A stretch of DNA of 64,000 nt from Aquincolibacterium sp041674705. Its GTDB lineage: Bacteria > Omnitrophota > Omnitrophia > Omnitrophales > Aquincolibacteriaceae. The position numbers and the translations under genes were made by a program. Below the pieces are notes generated by a model. It had not been told where the DNA came from, ran no database searches, and saw only the letters and a list, made by a program, of their open reading frames with translations. Location of the stretch: the NCBI GenBank assembly GCA_041674705.1, contig JBAYVF010000007.1, positions 1 through 64,000 of the forward strand, given 5' to 3'. Shown here piece by piece: positions 60,101 through 64,000 of the stretch (within the stretch, counting starts at the first letter, position 1; each line of letters starts with the position of its first letter).

Positions 60101-63100
60101 GCCGGGCTGGGTGGAAACAATGGCGGGTTTGTCAGGGACGCCGAATGTGCCCGCATAAATTTCGCGCACCAAGGAAAAAAGCATGATAAGCCCCGCGATC
60201 AACAGCCTGGTCCAGTTCGCGGTGCGCAATTCGGCCCGGGTTTTTGTGTGGCGGTTCAGGAAATCGAACCCTGCGAGTTTTCCGTTGGGAATCCCTTCGG
60301 GGGAAATCTCCAAAGGATCGCTTGTCGGAATCTCCTGGCCAAAACTCAAGGCGGTTACGACTGGCTTTGCTTCTTCTAGGGAAGATTTCGGGACAATAAT
60401 GGCGCCGGCGAGTCCGGGAGCAAATACGATTTTATCCACAAACCCGAAATAAGGCTTCCATGAGTGCATCTCATCGCCTTGAACTTCCGCCGTGGTGTCC
60501 CAAGGATCGCTTTGTGCGATTTTCTGTTGAACCTCGGGTAGCGTTTCAGAGGTCGCCTGCAATAACGCTTCGACTTTGGCTTTTACTTCCTGGGTTCTGA
60601 TATCGGAATCATAAAGCAGCTTCTTGGCTCCGGCGTGAGCCGTTTGGTAGCCCGGGTACAAAGGAGAATTTTTCGCTGTCCGGCCAAGAACCTCGCCGGC
60701 CTTATCAAGGGCCCTCTTGTCATCCCTTCGGATCTGCATCCACGCATCAAGCTCTTCCAACGCTTCACGAAGCGCGACGTTCATCGCGGCCTGAGCGGTT
60801 TCTCCCCCGCGAACCTCGGAGCGCACCGCTTTTTCCGGCAACTGCGCCGTCAACGGTTGGATTTCTTCCGTGCCGGGACTCCAGATCTTGGCCTCTCTCC
60901 CTCGAGAAAGAACGATCAAGGGAACTCGTTCTTCATGGGAAAGCTCCCCGCTACTCTTGAAGGGATAATAGTGAACGATCAGAACAAGCTTCTTTCCCTT
61001 TTCCGAGACATTCTCAAGCATCGGGAGTTTGCCGGCAGGGGGAATCCACTCTCCTTGGGCATTAAAGCGGAGCTTATCTTCGAGCAGCTTTGGGTTGACC
61101 ACTCGCGTTGCCATTTCGATCGTTGAACTAGTTTCATCATAAAAGAAATACGTTTCAAGAATGAATGGCAATCCCTCGGAAACGATTTCCCCAAAACCTT
61201 CCTTGGTTAAAAGGTCTCCGACTGTGGCAACTCCCTTGGCTCTGGCCTCATGGCCGGGATAAGCTTTCAAGGCGAGGCCGAAAAATTCTTCCTGAGAAAG
61301 AAAAGGTTTGGGCACGCCATTGGCAAGATAATAGCTCGTCACGCCGGATTCACCCGTGTCCCTTTTCAGGGTGGGCGCGTCAAAGAAAGTAGCGTTTAGT
61401 TTGTGGAAACTTAAATCCAAAGCCATGTTTCCAGCTCTTAAAAAAGACAGGAAGCCTTCCGCCCGGATAACCGTATTTTCCCTGGAAATTCGCGGGATCG
61501 TTTTCAAGATCTCCGGTTCGGTTTTCATCCATTGCTTCAACCACATGCCTGCCTCCGAAGCCGCCGCCTCTAAAAAACTCCTGGCCACGTCGCTGACCGG
61601 GATATCTCTTCTATCAAGCCAGGCTGGATCCACGGGATGAAAATCATGGTCCTGCCTCTCAAGGGCGTCAAAGCCTCGCTTCGCTTTTTCCAAAAGGTCC
61701 GCCTCTTCCCGCATGGCTCTTTCGACGCGGGAAATTGCGCGAACAATCTCCTCTTTCTGTCTGGCAGCATCTATTCTCCGGCCGTGATCCAAATAGTGTT
61801 CGTGCTTGGCCAAGGTATCTGCAGTGTGCTCCCCGAGATTGAGGAGATATTTGAGATCCTTTTCTATGTCGGGGAACGGTTCGTCGTTTCTCGTTTCTGA
61901 TCTTTGCCTCTGCCACTCTCGCGCAACGCTTAAGACAACGCCAAAGTCGGTTTTTTGCTTGAGGATGGTTTCGGTCAGAATGCCGCCGGAGGTTCCAAAT
62001 CCAAAAGGATTGTGATTATTTTTTAGATTTTTTTCAGCCACTTTCACTTTAACAAAAAACGACTGTTCTCCGGATCCCAAAAGGATGGGGTCTTTGACCG
62101 CAGCGAGTTCTTTTTCGTGGCCTTCCACAGGGAAGATCTGGACCGTATTGCCTTGCACGCTCTTCTGGAAAACAGGCTGCTGCGATCCGAAAATCTTGGG
62201 AGTTTGAGGGGCCGCCGGCGGGGCCATTCTTTCCTGGTCCCTCTTTTCCTTCATAATCCCGATGATCCAGCTCACAAGCTTGCTCTGATCATTCCATAAG
62301 AGCACCTCGCCATCGCTTTCTGCCCCCCCGTTGTGCTTGACCACGAGAAATTGATCCGGACCAACTTTAACGCCGTACTTGGCAGCCACATCGATCTCCA
62401 GTTCTGTTTCCGGAGGTAAAATGCCGAGTTTCTGCCATTCTTTGAGCCCTTGGGTCAGATCATCCTTGGTCCACGCTTCGATCCGGTGCTCCCCGACCTG
62501 CAACTTGACCGCCGGTTCGCCGTTCACCTCCTCTTCGCGCGCTTCTGACCTTTTTCTTGACGTATCCGTCGCTAATCGCCCGATCTCAGCTTTCCATGTT
62601 TTGAAAGCCTCCTGTTTTTCCTTAAAGGTTTTATTTCTTAATGCTTCTAATCCGTTAACAAGACGCCCTAAAGCTTCTTCGGTCGCCGCCGGGCCTTTCC
62701 CAAACCAGATGGCTCCCCGAGCCCTTTCTCCCCCGCCCCTTTCATCCACGGAAAAAACAACAAGCTGTCCCCTGTCTGATTCTTGCTGTTTCTTTTTTCT
62801 GGAAAACTGGATTATCGGATAATCGCTTTCGTCTTTTTTAAACTCGTCGCCAAAATAAACAGCGTCATTCAGATCCATCAGTCCGTCCTGAAACAGATCC
62901 TCGATGGGGGCGGCCTTACTAACTCCTTCCGGCGTAATCTCAATCCCATTCAGATCGAAGGCGAGGACGCCCAGGCCGGAAATGCCGAGCTTTTCAATCT
63001 CACGCGCAATGATCTCTTTTATAAAGCTCAGGACCTCCTTAGGTCTGTCGCTTTTTTCCAACCCATTGATCCGGAACATGAGCTGAGTATCACGATCATG

Positions 63101-64000
63101 CTTCGTCGGAGGCGACAGCCGGACAAGCTTTACCAGTTCGTTCCAAGAACTCTTGGAAGCTTCCCCCTTGACCAAGTATCCCTCGGGCTTGTCACTCTCA
63201 AGCGCACGGAATAATTTAATGAGAACATCGTCATAGATCTTCCTTTTGTTGTCAGGATTCGCCAACGCCCCTTTGCGGTAATTCCCGACTTCCTGCAAGA
63301 CGCCGTTCTTGAAAACATATTTTTGGAGTCCCCTCACAGCATAAATAACCAAATGATCGAGAGCGCTCCCCTTGAAACGGTGAGCGTTTCTGACGCGAAC
63401 CGCTCCCTCCCCTTCCTGAATGAGAATATCGCTGACAACGCGCGGATACTGGACCTTGACCGATTGACCGCTGTTGATCACGACCAAGAAGTTCTGCTCT
63501 AAAAGGTATTGGATTTTTTTGCGCATGGATTCGGAGAGAAGTTCTCCGTGCGGGGCGATCGTTTTGTCCACATCCAGAATAACGGCGCCAGGTATTTTTT
63601 CAAACGTCTTGGGTTGTATCAGGGTCGTAGCAATGCGGGGTATCGAAGATATGCGCAGTTTCGCAAAAGCCCGGCTTGCCTCTTCAAGTTCCCGGATATC
63701 CTCGGATGTCCCGAGCTTTTTGACCGCGGCAGTCATCATGACGCGCTCTAATATAGCTATGTTTTGAGGACTTCTAAAAAACTGGAGAGCCGTATTCTTA
63801 TAAATAGCCAGGTGGCTGGCAAGCTCTTCACCTTCAAGGTCCTCCGCAAGAACGTCCCGATCCAATCCATCGGTTTTGTCCGTTGCGCGAAGATCCAAGA
63901 ATTCCAGATTCGGAGCACCTCTCTTCCGTTGACGCGTGATCCTTTTGACAGCCTCTTCTTCTTCGGAAGAAAGGACATAGACAAAAAACCTGCTCGCCTC
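45134..64000 (-). CDS. Giant multidomain protein, 5' end outside the window (>6,288 aa)
   Basis: An uninterrupted frame of 6,288 codons plus stop runs to the right edge. No stop lies upstream of the TTG at 63898, so the gene begins outside the window. In protein order I recognise a HAD-like phosphatase, a membrane helix followed by a GH2/GH5-like glycosidase, and a winged-helix-like segment. Then come a very long helical and coiled-coil region (about 53900-57000), a GT5-like GT-B glycosyltransferase and a GNAT acetyltransferase. A duplicated 130-aa domain, a HATPase-like domain, and two receiver domains follow before an uncharacterised C-terminal domain. About 13 RSEAR-like pentapeptides punctuate the borders. 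Whether it acts whole or is processed is unknown. The only strong membrane segment is internal. Giant ORFs of this kind are reported in Omnitrophota. Confidence 0.9.
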   Translation of the reverse strand, partial: EASRFFVYVLSSEEEEAVKRITRQRKRGAPNLEFLDLRATDKTDGLDRDVLAEDLEGEELASHLAIYKNTALQFFRSPQNIAILERVMMTAAVKKLGTSEDIRELEEASRAFAKLRISSIPRIATTLIQPKTFEKIPGAVILDVDKTIAPHGELLSESMRKKIQYLLEQNFLVVINSGQSVKVQYPRVVSDILIQEGEGAVRVRNAHRFKGSALDHLVIYAVRGLQKYVFKNGVLQEVGNYRKGALANPDNKRKIYDDVLIKLFRALESDKPEGYLVKGEASKSSWNELVKLVRLSPPTKHDRDTQLMFRINGLEKSDRPKEVLSFIKEIIAREIEKLGISGLGVLAFDLNGIEITPEGVSKAAPIEDLFQDGLMDLNDAVYFGDEFKKDESDYPIIQFSRKKKQQESDRGQLVVFSVDERGGGERARGAIWFGKGPAATEEALGRLVNGLEALRNKTFKEKQEAFKTWKAEIGRLATDTSRKRSEAREEEVNGEPAVKLQVGEHRIEAWTKDDLTQGLKEWQKLGILPPETELEIDVAAKYGVKVGPDQFLVVKHNGGAESDGEVLLWNDQSKLVSWIIGIMKEKRDQERMAPPAAPQTPKIFGSQQPVFQKSVQGNTVQIFPVEGHEKELAAVKDPILLGSGEQSFFVKVKVAEKNLKNNHNPFGFGTSGGILTETILKQKTDFGVVLSVAREWQRQRSETRNDEPFPDIEKDLKYLLNLGEHTADTLAKHEHYLDHGRRIDAARQKEEIVRAISRVERAMREEADLLEKAKRGFDALERQDHDFHPVDPAWLDRRDIPVSDVARSFLEAAASEAGMWLKQWMKTEPEILKTIPRISRENTVIRAEGFLSFLRAGNMALDLSFHKLNATFFDAPTLKRDTGESGVTSYYLANGVPKPFLSQEEFFGLALKAYPGHEARAKGVATVGDLLTKEGFGEIVSEGLPFILETYFFYDETSSTIEMATRVVNPKLLEDKLRFNAQGEWIPPAGKLPMLENVSEKGKKLVLIVHYYPFKSSGELSHEERVPLIVLSRGREAKIWSPGTEEIQPLTAQLPEKAVRSEVRGGETAQAAMNVALREALEELDAWMQIRRDDKRALDKAGEVLGRTAKNSPLYPGYQTAHAGAKKLLYDSDIRTQEVKAKVEALLQATSETLPEVQQKIAQSDPWDTTAEVQGDEMHSWKPYFGFVDKIVFAPGLAGAIIVPKSSLEEAKPVVTALSFGQEIPTSDPLEISPEGIPNGKLAGFDFLNRHTKTRAELRTANWTRLLIAGLIMLFSLVREIYAGTFGVPDKPAIVSTQPGDRRIFVKERNQDGTLGTNYAFTLKGVNWSPSSTNSNPDGDAAGFRQEFFKWYTNDIPKMADMGVNVARLYYDMGTNAQAKAVLDMFYKYGIKVILPVTAPFFNDTTNSSNIPVIVNAFKNHPAVFGWGIGNEWDINRYYGKFPTLDAAAQFTEETAQTIKSLDTNHPAVSFFGDPHIPKSETTKAWGTYHFLDPDIAAWGVPAGYYFSSTIINSWTPSVDIWGLQLYRNASFTDAFSQWARISTKPVFVSEFGADSFDHRILAENQEMQRDFNIGLWDEIFFNLAAERTNGIVSGVLGFEFQDEWHKGGNPGVHNYSTEYNYAQPDGNPGYNDEKWFGWFTISRQPKLVVPAFQQRFALNGHEAIPLVTNAELSVSSAGGEFGSAVFKIGGKTVYSRAGGDKGARGFNVAILDETTGIRIKDFKHFDTSYSDAEHTEFQSYLSELPAGAIVLFAISDDAGMWRGVASATRNLLRTSDWGSQEIQNVGVTSPWAMIAKKGTGRLAETSTTSPITATTTLNIEPNATRRPGFVPTEAPEVEGLKLTNGTFKVEFASQDAFVYRIEYRDDLKTGSWQLAQRGIVADGDQTSWIDDGSFTGGVLPAKRFYRVVAIDRVSRSEAREDAGTSKAAPAAQDLTEKIREIEKSHWPHNFSRLEIALHNGLPQAAADLVEKLELFRRTGAPIVEETIDHVNALRSEARGDQEKASLNAGMAWKILCNMTGAENALRFHGYVTLRELQYGLKEFAAILGIKADLSEPELKEAIDGLLAQQADGKRGMGYLRQAPIMAGRAEICYFFTDAGRDVFLTTAKDLRAARKTGQKQKNTISLLPVVGQAPAVVPLPEKATALPATINMALMAAAIGGPENLVTMVLSDEASVAALLGTQIWNDKNDLRATVTNVSFGQPNDETIKAARQLVAVIASRNPNSKAAKVVANVLMDRRIDAPRFMEIADELLRRTDPDLAENLESLLKGSRQVQFQSFQWLFDRILKEAEEALRDPENGTQHLLGARIILKQINRVVSALDKKDWTALRLHILVRFAERLSAEARRDDKLLMSVFLALYPDTARDFFLSVDTNFAQLSEVLENKDIESLLAQYGGFENFSQAIETLLSFACMAWPDSFFDYLKTRYPHAPVQIKASYLAAMRYGVASGVKTEGADGAARGTQREIVPERLLFVLENAIILAEETGPLVQRRVKMVLGGFGEAFIAYIGQGNRYAAYSDNQRSLLVEILLELAAGGLIPDGKQKVLPFILDEMSREKNEVIQQKILFADYFTNDFIGTLAEEQGKAVRKAIIEGYAIFRKNDLLVKNCQRIMAAFGMKAIEECYEFFRQRIELDYDMAMGVLTLGASAASIYQATTEADRKAFHRMVATVTRHTLEALQAKEAAIEDYYKLRKKISETYRDLEGLEGQVKTATENNKNVTYEVNKLSEEQDQAEKKNKYLESQRKALADHVAAGQSLIEAMERQVTWRQVMRQIAKDIRRFFSRPARQIGTPDIFADEDTFLEQAKRFVGERSEEVEQSLAKKIAIKVSGKPADKENSKKEKITLADFKGEFSVWQTLENLKKCRGALAEMSARLNGVAGEMIANRKRLMDLRPELDEAIAQQVAIADDFVTISDQFKKLTQNLEFMEGDGKKRVEENKQKTFRVTRDLFGVLRLFFRGPSIDANTVESSYRALRADDGEFLLTFLPLSTRERLSTAVPLQEIEEAFAKRVAFQAEHGIFKEELQEEVALFSEISAQGLMLPVSPEAVMFKTLIENLQKRKYLLDQTAAVAKIANELEMLRQKTRKTKERSFENVRRAAGVADALGDYMEEFLMMKFKGDTKTVGRLLCIFAMIEQEFGPEAAIEAIFARLSGEIGMNFIRPEEEVYEKPMTRAQLVEKWYRPYYFAIQELKEKVYETQKKLLEAEEGHGWDSGTNDAVLNYAMDLFRNPAVVTDMKRFIGNLAHEQIFIPWVLDWKRERDPSSKEEQKELALGAWTILGAMRVYLEQAPRVTTNVLKDVSGIHVPRQIAVLSYYFAKRINKIAEKLNQRESEQSLKLLERMRDIIGEDISVLEHGGEEVLVSIAIQEAITKLKKQLEHYTAPPAKGLPGGKPDMRLPGPQFGFLGIGESVSRALLNEREESETQDPTKRSELREDNWSDRLLEGVGKYDTDGYVRETTPDWHRMNVIAGIILDEIDRRPTAVSETIILDIAPGKFETLGISGPGINIKELLRRLVKMGLLQQEANAYALAVPREVFEIKTNQIRFIKERLEAHLAALQGQSHAGSRYLFQLISSYGNAVTQWPRFPVEASWPFLKAVALLTTDEKALLVKFIEDNKSRLTHVPLAGKVLLMLKPEPVKNWLSENAPNLIGRSIWYISPETWLAAGGLGRVGQFHTLGVKELIGDQAELIAFEPRYRYRFDAQGQLRRDVDYGKLPVPVEGISEKPDDILNLRLRKGSIHDRRDVPVAVYRGYNRYGIQVHLAEDLPAQDGGDPYYTKLLYRYGAEYGTAEWWEFAEFLAKASLIDLIRTETPIKKKLGAEYKYPVIWPNDGQSAFIAVFKRVLDDMARMPSDEIKRLLGDSGFELKDLLKALDEGISLEAALVHGTTHTFRNRPPNIGEDKIDGMRIDPKWKYLFRRFYKTDPTSGLIRSADSVNGVAAMHVQGIEHLDPETRILAITNGDDLESSSRVFQEIFKEESFQKKFPGADPWNPKPEEIVEAKKIAKTILKNDPRFKELDPEFENLDPEKIVIATSGRLVQEKTGLNRAFTDENIEYLVLQGVQVIIFGNIQAGYESRAMYDHLKGLQKKVNLMGPGRLFVATGWGIPEQRVVLAAEDVQVNDSDPVTEAAGFSETDGAANGALEITLPTPEGIYQQQGEILDFEKPASGNTVLATEESALGYRKAFERVIRKYKSNVKEFASFQAASKLLSQVLNSRLTAAAYLTEFSRSFARKEDPLGSLIDYVSGNEGEGQFFRSEWLRSSLVRAIETSKEAESVGSTNAHLRAFAMQSISAINDHNIVAVETGIREVTRSSGETWLDGLKISQWISEKLGLQDEERIQIRNAMTGEVYNTLTLQELKTRGLYLKLPAETHVQVLKITRAAVELEGGMPSTKQSLFYDYAMSSKDRETISGLIPEEFLGLFKKGAEDIVFWSPGSGYFPREKAPRSYDQTGFYAMVNKGGGRLFITVAALPCEVIQQEVSKEQLAGYHAFLHIPLSVDRNDLVLGVGFGRYEQIPGNHIDVTTEVAERVLKYWIENHLVRFAHAYGFEKIRIFQHRVSDSFLEKTGFVKAKERFNGSPALWEMKISKKIKETAKPASDLGEIRSSLRSLRSESEKKDVRSEMRLQNLKLISEDKIQINSWDELLAIAPFIYERINRETGGPVRWTTFTMNRKYGISHAGLGGGMIANGNDFRKILAEKIPSSPEIGEEMSFPAAVHVKEWGGEAELWVTHGRPAIEAQVIMKVFGLQAPAREPRDQKAKIEKSQADNHAKALAWINRAIPFVENEANEDLTIRDIDYKKLQGILQALKRFKADLETMPQKKVADPGDVELWKMVLRVYMEQSDVEELMASLSRGSAVVQPRDETLEQLRSLLRREALKSKEAEKLTQQPEQHKTVSPAPQAQGERRQKALRWIAHAMARAIAERNAARHASARFAGNRQEFEKWEMEYAEWKDISQKLGEFEDVAKTEPEDRIVAPENRAALEEKLNGLMGRAYAQKLLSALYPVSSATPPVQQAAAVSETLKKPGAYAILNDQNGARPQQAVSTESPESMIQRANTLGVTISGYMRQHDYNPAKEERLKSVVTAGHALLGEMNELSFKAKIHVGPKLPTGFNEAMERLSNSLKLRSEAREEGAKKPVNTQAAELIAEAVLSYFPDSDPKTMSGQMAGFIFAGKPTINELATVLSRSPAPQDFDSAKAMLTALWAAVTYGLTEGALPTIAGELLRSNSRDERLRIFQEYLLNKSTGQKLSAEVVETVLDQAEKLYRTDSPKMWAETSALELYLNRAYEVVEIDFADLDEALIVESIRSGKMLKLDLRNIPEKDAENTDRFGVFAARLDRFAHLFEKEVASKIGFRAMGLHLTATGELLKNSFRHGSKLDFQLPIFLWADLTGSKIEAYNLVKKEDGKSAEWVEAKKKAGKYLLGGAGEGLHIIEEAGLLYQRIPIVNRTTGTEFGARVTLWPNADSRSEARGTEETEKTLFSHGIDVTALAEKWNAASQGEWVLVVDDSGVFREAVVDLVRGERYSVVEAGDVVSALKKIKDKIAAKQGRPLIVTDNSMPLVRGSEWIRLMLEKFDTPRMVLLSAFDETDARKMAKALGVEGSATIRLLEKIKAFEELPPLLVRIKAALPEKTREEDQKKSDVAKASELIEETALGYFTALDQKTTVVQMVSFLSFGSPTINDLATTLSQSPSIQDFDSAKAVLAALWAAVTYGLTAGALPTISGELLSSTHPRDERLRVFQHYLRKMNGQELSPEVVETILAEVEKLYATPRSEARLPDGQARQELGATNEAQNTKNAGKVVLLVEDHHGEMRFYSSAIKQLFPATLVLEASNVKEAKLLLRKRGSEINVVVLDYHLVLVEKFQKMSLKAQHANSAAAVLDEIKQLGLTMPVIVQSRIPEAAVAALGEHGGNIKIQAKDIEKLIGALRETEALTSTKPRSETRQFSEKEKSRILWDLAWFGQYKKEGLERTKPEIREAIGRLQNTLNENRPAMEAFYKELTIGRLDGRVEIILALETINGKEMGNLLFLTKLFGEALEAKDFLKESEKPRSEMRTKVSDLPLPAKLQAFTMEKFVQENARLGGGTEQGLRGVTEKIMDGIISLFAYTLNAAEAAIARLPVSFAKKAQETLMRARFDAAKKALGIKTVQSGDAFILGREFALGQGFLAAVRTILGDAPVAVIAGDVTDRAFIEQFNAGLAPDRRIIVASEKNLSVARTALRKQVKTERMALKALLYGAEILKDQLSDITVQRITPRMFQNFLSLAGERIHFLVSEVQAQFALLRSA
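46200..46600 (-). other. Receiver (REC) domain 2 of the giant protein
   Basis: VVLLVEDHHGEMRFYSSAI holds the acidic residues, VVVLDYHLVL the phosphoacceptor aspartate, and MPVIVQSRIPE the fourth strand. The loop after the aspartate carries an insertion. The conserved lysine is probably in NIKIQAKDIEKL. Confidence 0.7.
46647..46669. repeat. Diverged CCTGCC/GGCGGG palindrome inside the giant ORF
   Basis: GCCTGCCCGTCCGGTAGGCGGGC is translated as RLPDGQAR directly after an RSEAR motif. It is related to the perfect palindrome in ygiQ at 26664. Confidence 0.65.
46680..47065 (-). repeat. Internal duplicated domain, copy B
   Basis: From LIEETALGYFTALDQ to VEKLYATP. It is highly similar to copy A (48190-48575) in sequence and length. 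It lies after REC domain 1, so the duplication unit may have included flanking signalling modules. Confidence 0.85.
47100..47500 (-). other. Receiver (REC) domain 1 of the giant protein
   Basis: WVLVVDDSGVFREAVVDLV gives the acidic pair, IVTDNSMPLVRG the phosphoacceptor aspartate, MVLLSAFD the conserved Ser/Thr position, and RLLEKIKAFEELPPLL the lysine region. It follows the HATPase-like domain after an RSEAR motif. Confidence 0.8.
47600..48190 (-). other. HATPase-like domain of the giant protein
   Basis: TATGELLKNSFRHGS contains an N-box-like asparagine, and LLGGAGEGLHIIEEAGL a G-box-like glycine loop, with RTTGTEFGARVTLW at the end. This is the GHKL ATP-binding layout without a HisKA domain, similar to anti-sigma kinases. 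Confidence 0.6.
48190..48575 (-). repeat. Internal duplicated domain, copy A
   Basis: About 128 residues from LIAEAVLSYFPDSD to AEKLYRTD align with copy B at 46680-47065 over the full length. Both contain INxLATxLSxSP, QDFDSAKAxLxALWAAVTYGLT and GALPTIxGELL. The function is unknown. Confidence 0.85.
50220..50800 (-). other. GNAT-like acetyltransferase domain of the giant protein
   Basis: LVLGVGFGRYEQIPGNHIDVT, a helix (AERVLKYWIENHLVRFAHAYGFEKIRIF) and FLEKTGFVKAKERFNG fit the end of a GNAT fold. The acetyl-CoA loop is diverged. Confidence 0.45.
51400..53060 (-). other. GT-B glycosyltransferase domain (glycogen synthase/GT5-like)
   Basis: IWYISPETWLAAGGLGRVGQFHTLG matches the N-terminal GT5 motif (xETxxxxKxGGLGDV). 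WPNDGQSAF and ALVHGTTHTF follow. VIATSGRLVQEKTGLNRAF and TEAAGFSETDGAANGALEI correspond to the C-terminal donor-site region (PSxxEPCG-like, diverged). The lysine of KxGGLG is replaced by alanine, so the activity is uncertain. Confidence 0.6.
58290..60210 (-). other. Membrane helix plus glycoside hydrolase-like TIM barrel and beta-domain
   Basis: The helix LLIAGLIMLFSLV with a following EIYA-G (about 60145-60210) looks like a signal peptide directly after a RAELR motif. A barrel follows with FTLKGVNWSPSS, the acid/base candidate in GIGNEWDIN (59690-59716) and the nucleophile candidate in VFVSEFGADS (59333-59365). These fit clan GH-A enzymes such as GH2 or GH5. A beta-rich tail (YRIEYRDDL... 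RFYRVVAIDR) ends the module. Confidence 0.65.
62800..63600 (-). other. HAD-like phosphatase domain of the giant protein
   Basis: AVILDVDKTIAPHG contains the DxDxT catalytic motif at about 63560-63575. VVINSGQ is motif II-like, and AVYFGDEFKKDESDYP carries a late GDE acidic motif. It resembles the HAD phosphomannomutase/sucrose-phosphatase group. Confidence 0.65.

Larger units (their letters stand above)
45830..62551 (-). repeat. RSEAR-type punctuation motif, 13 copies in the giant ORF
   Basis: The 15-nt sites are 62537-62551 (RSEAR), 60809-60823 (RSEVR), 60224-60238 (RAELR), 58241-58255 (RSEAR), 58004-58018 (RSEAR) and 56960-56974 (SAEAR). The rest are 53696-53710 (RSELR), 50126-50140 (RSEMR), 48605-48619 (RSEAR), 47582-47596 (RSEAR), 46664-46678 (RSEAR), 46163-46177 (RSETR) and 45830-45844 (RSEMR). 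Most fall at borders between recognisable domains. The DNA (CGCTCCGAAGCGCG-like) is itself nearly palindromic. Confidence 0.85.

Overview
This 64-kb window is bacterial chromosomal DNA of moderate GC content from an uncultured-type, diderm, anaerobic or microaerophilic organism. It carries an LpxL-type lipid A acyltransferase, HemW, rubrerythrin, Fe-type superoxide dismutase, a futalosine-pathway menaquinone enzyme and homospermidine synthase. It also carries a giant multi-enzyme ORF of at least 6,288 codons, which recalls the giant proteins reported for candidate phylum Omnitrophota (PVC group). That placement is an inference from gene content, not from a marker-gene tree. No rRNA, prophage, transposase or CRISPR array is visible.

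Layout. (1) 1-750: on the minus strand, a tRNA-Asn(GUU) gene interrupted in the anticodon by a 604-nt group I intron that encodes an HNH endonuclease. (2) 970-6570: gpmA, an exported rubrerythrin, hemW, a flavin-type oxidase with a near-perfect sigma-54 promoter, and a SulP permease. (3) 6620-13740: a potassium-homeostasis operon led by a ydaO-type c-di-AMP riboswitch, encoding a 26-aa membrane peptide, KdpF, KdpA, KdpB, KdpC and a KdpD that keeps its nucleotide-binding and USP domains but has lost its histidine kinase. There is no kdpE. (4) 13747-28400: transporters, a CHASE2-GGDEF protein, an ICMT-like methyltransferase, a homospermidine synthase/cupin/alcohol dehydrogenase/LpxL/RNA methyltransferase series, a flavoprotein, YgiQ and sodB behind a structured leader. 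(5) 41152-28472, read leftward: a split transketolase, gamma-glutamyltransferase, Nudix, ArsC-like, Bax-inhibitor-1, a GldA/GldFG-like ABC system with a DUF4340 partner, thyA-folA, a metallo-hydrolase and a TPR protein. (6) 41343-45046: a peptidase, small proteins and an MqnD-like enzyme. (7) 45134-64000: the giant ORF, open at the right edge of the window.

Two themes stand out. First, at least ten copies of a 50-85 bp palindromic element built on GTACGG sit between genes. Several lie inside reading frames: two in mqnD, one in the ggt signal peptide, and others forming the C-termini or stop codons of a GIY-YIG nuclease, a Nudix protein and the giant ORF. A third, unrelated palindrome also interrupts mqnD, and a third type (encoding LPAGRQ-like peptides) lies inside ygiQ and the giant ORF. 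This resembles the protein-coding palindromic elements of Rickettsia. Second, the giant ORF strings together HAD, glycosidase, GT-B glycosyltransferase, GNAT, HATPase-like and two receiver domains, punctuated by about 13 copies of an RSEAR/RSEMR-type pentapeptide at module borders. This suggests a fusion protein or polyprotein.

A further recurrent element is an inverted repeat of CCCCGTTAGAG in the 5' leaders of three genes (rubrerythrin, Bax inhibitor-1, transketolase C-half). One arm overlaps the ribosome-binding site, which suggests translational control by long-range pairing.
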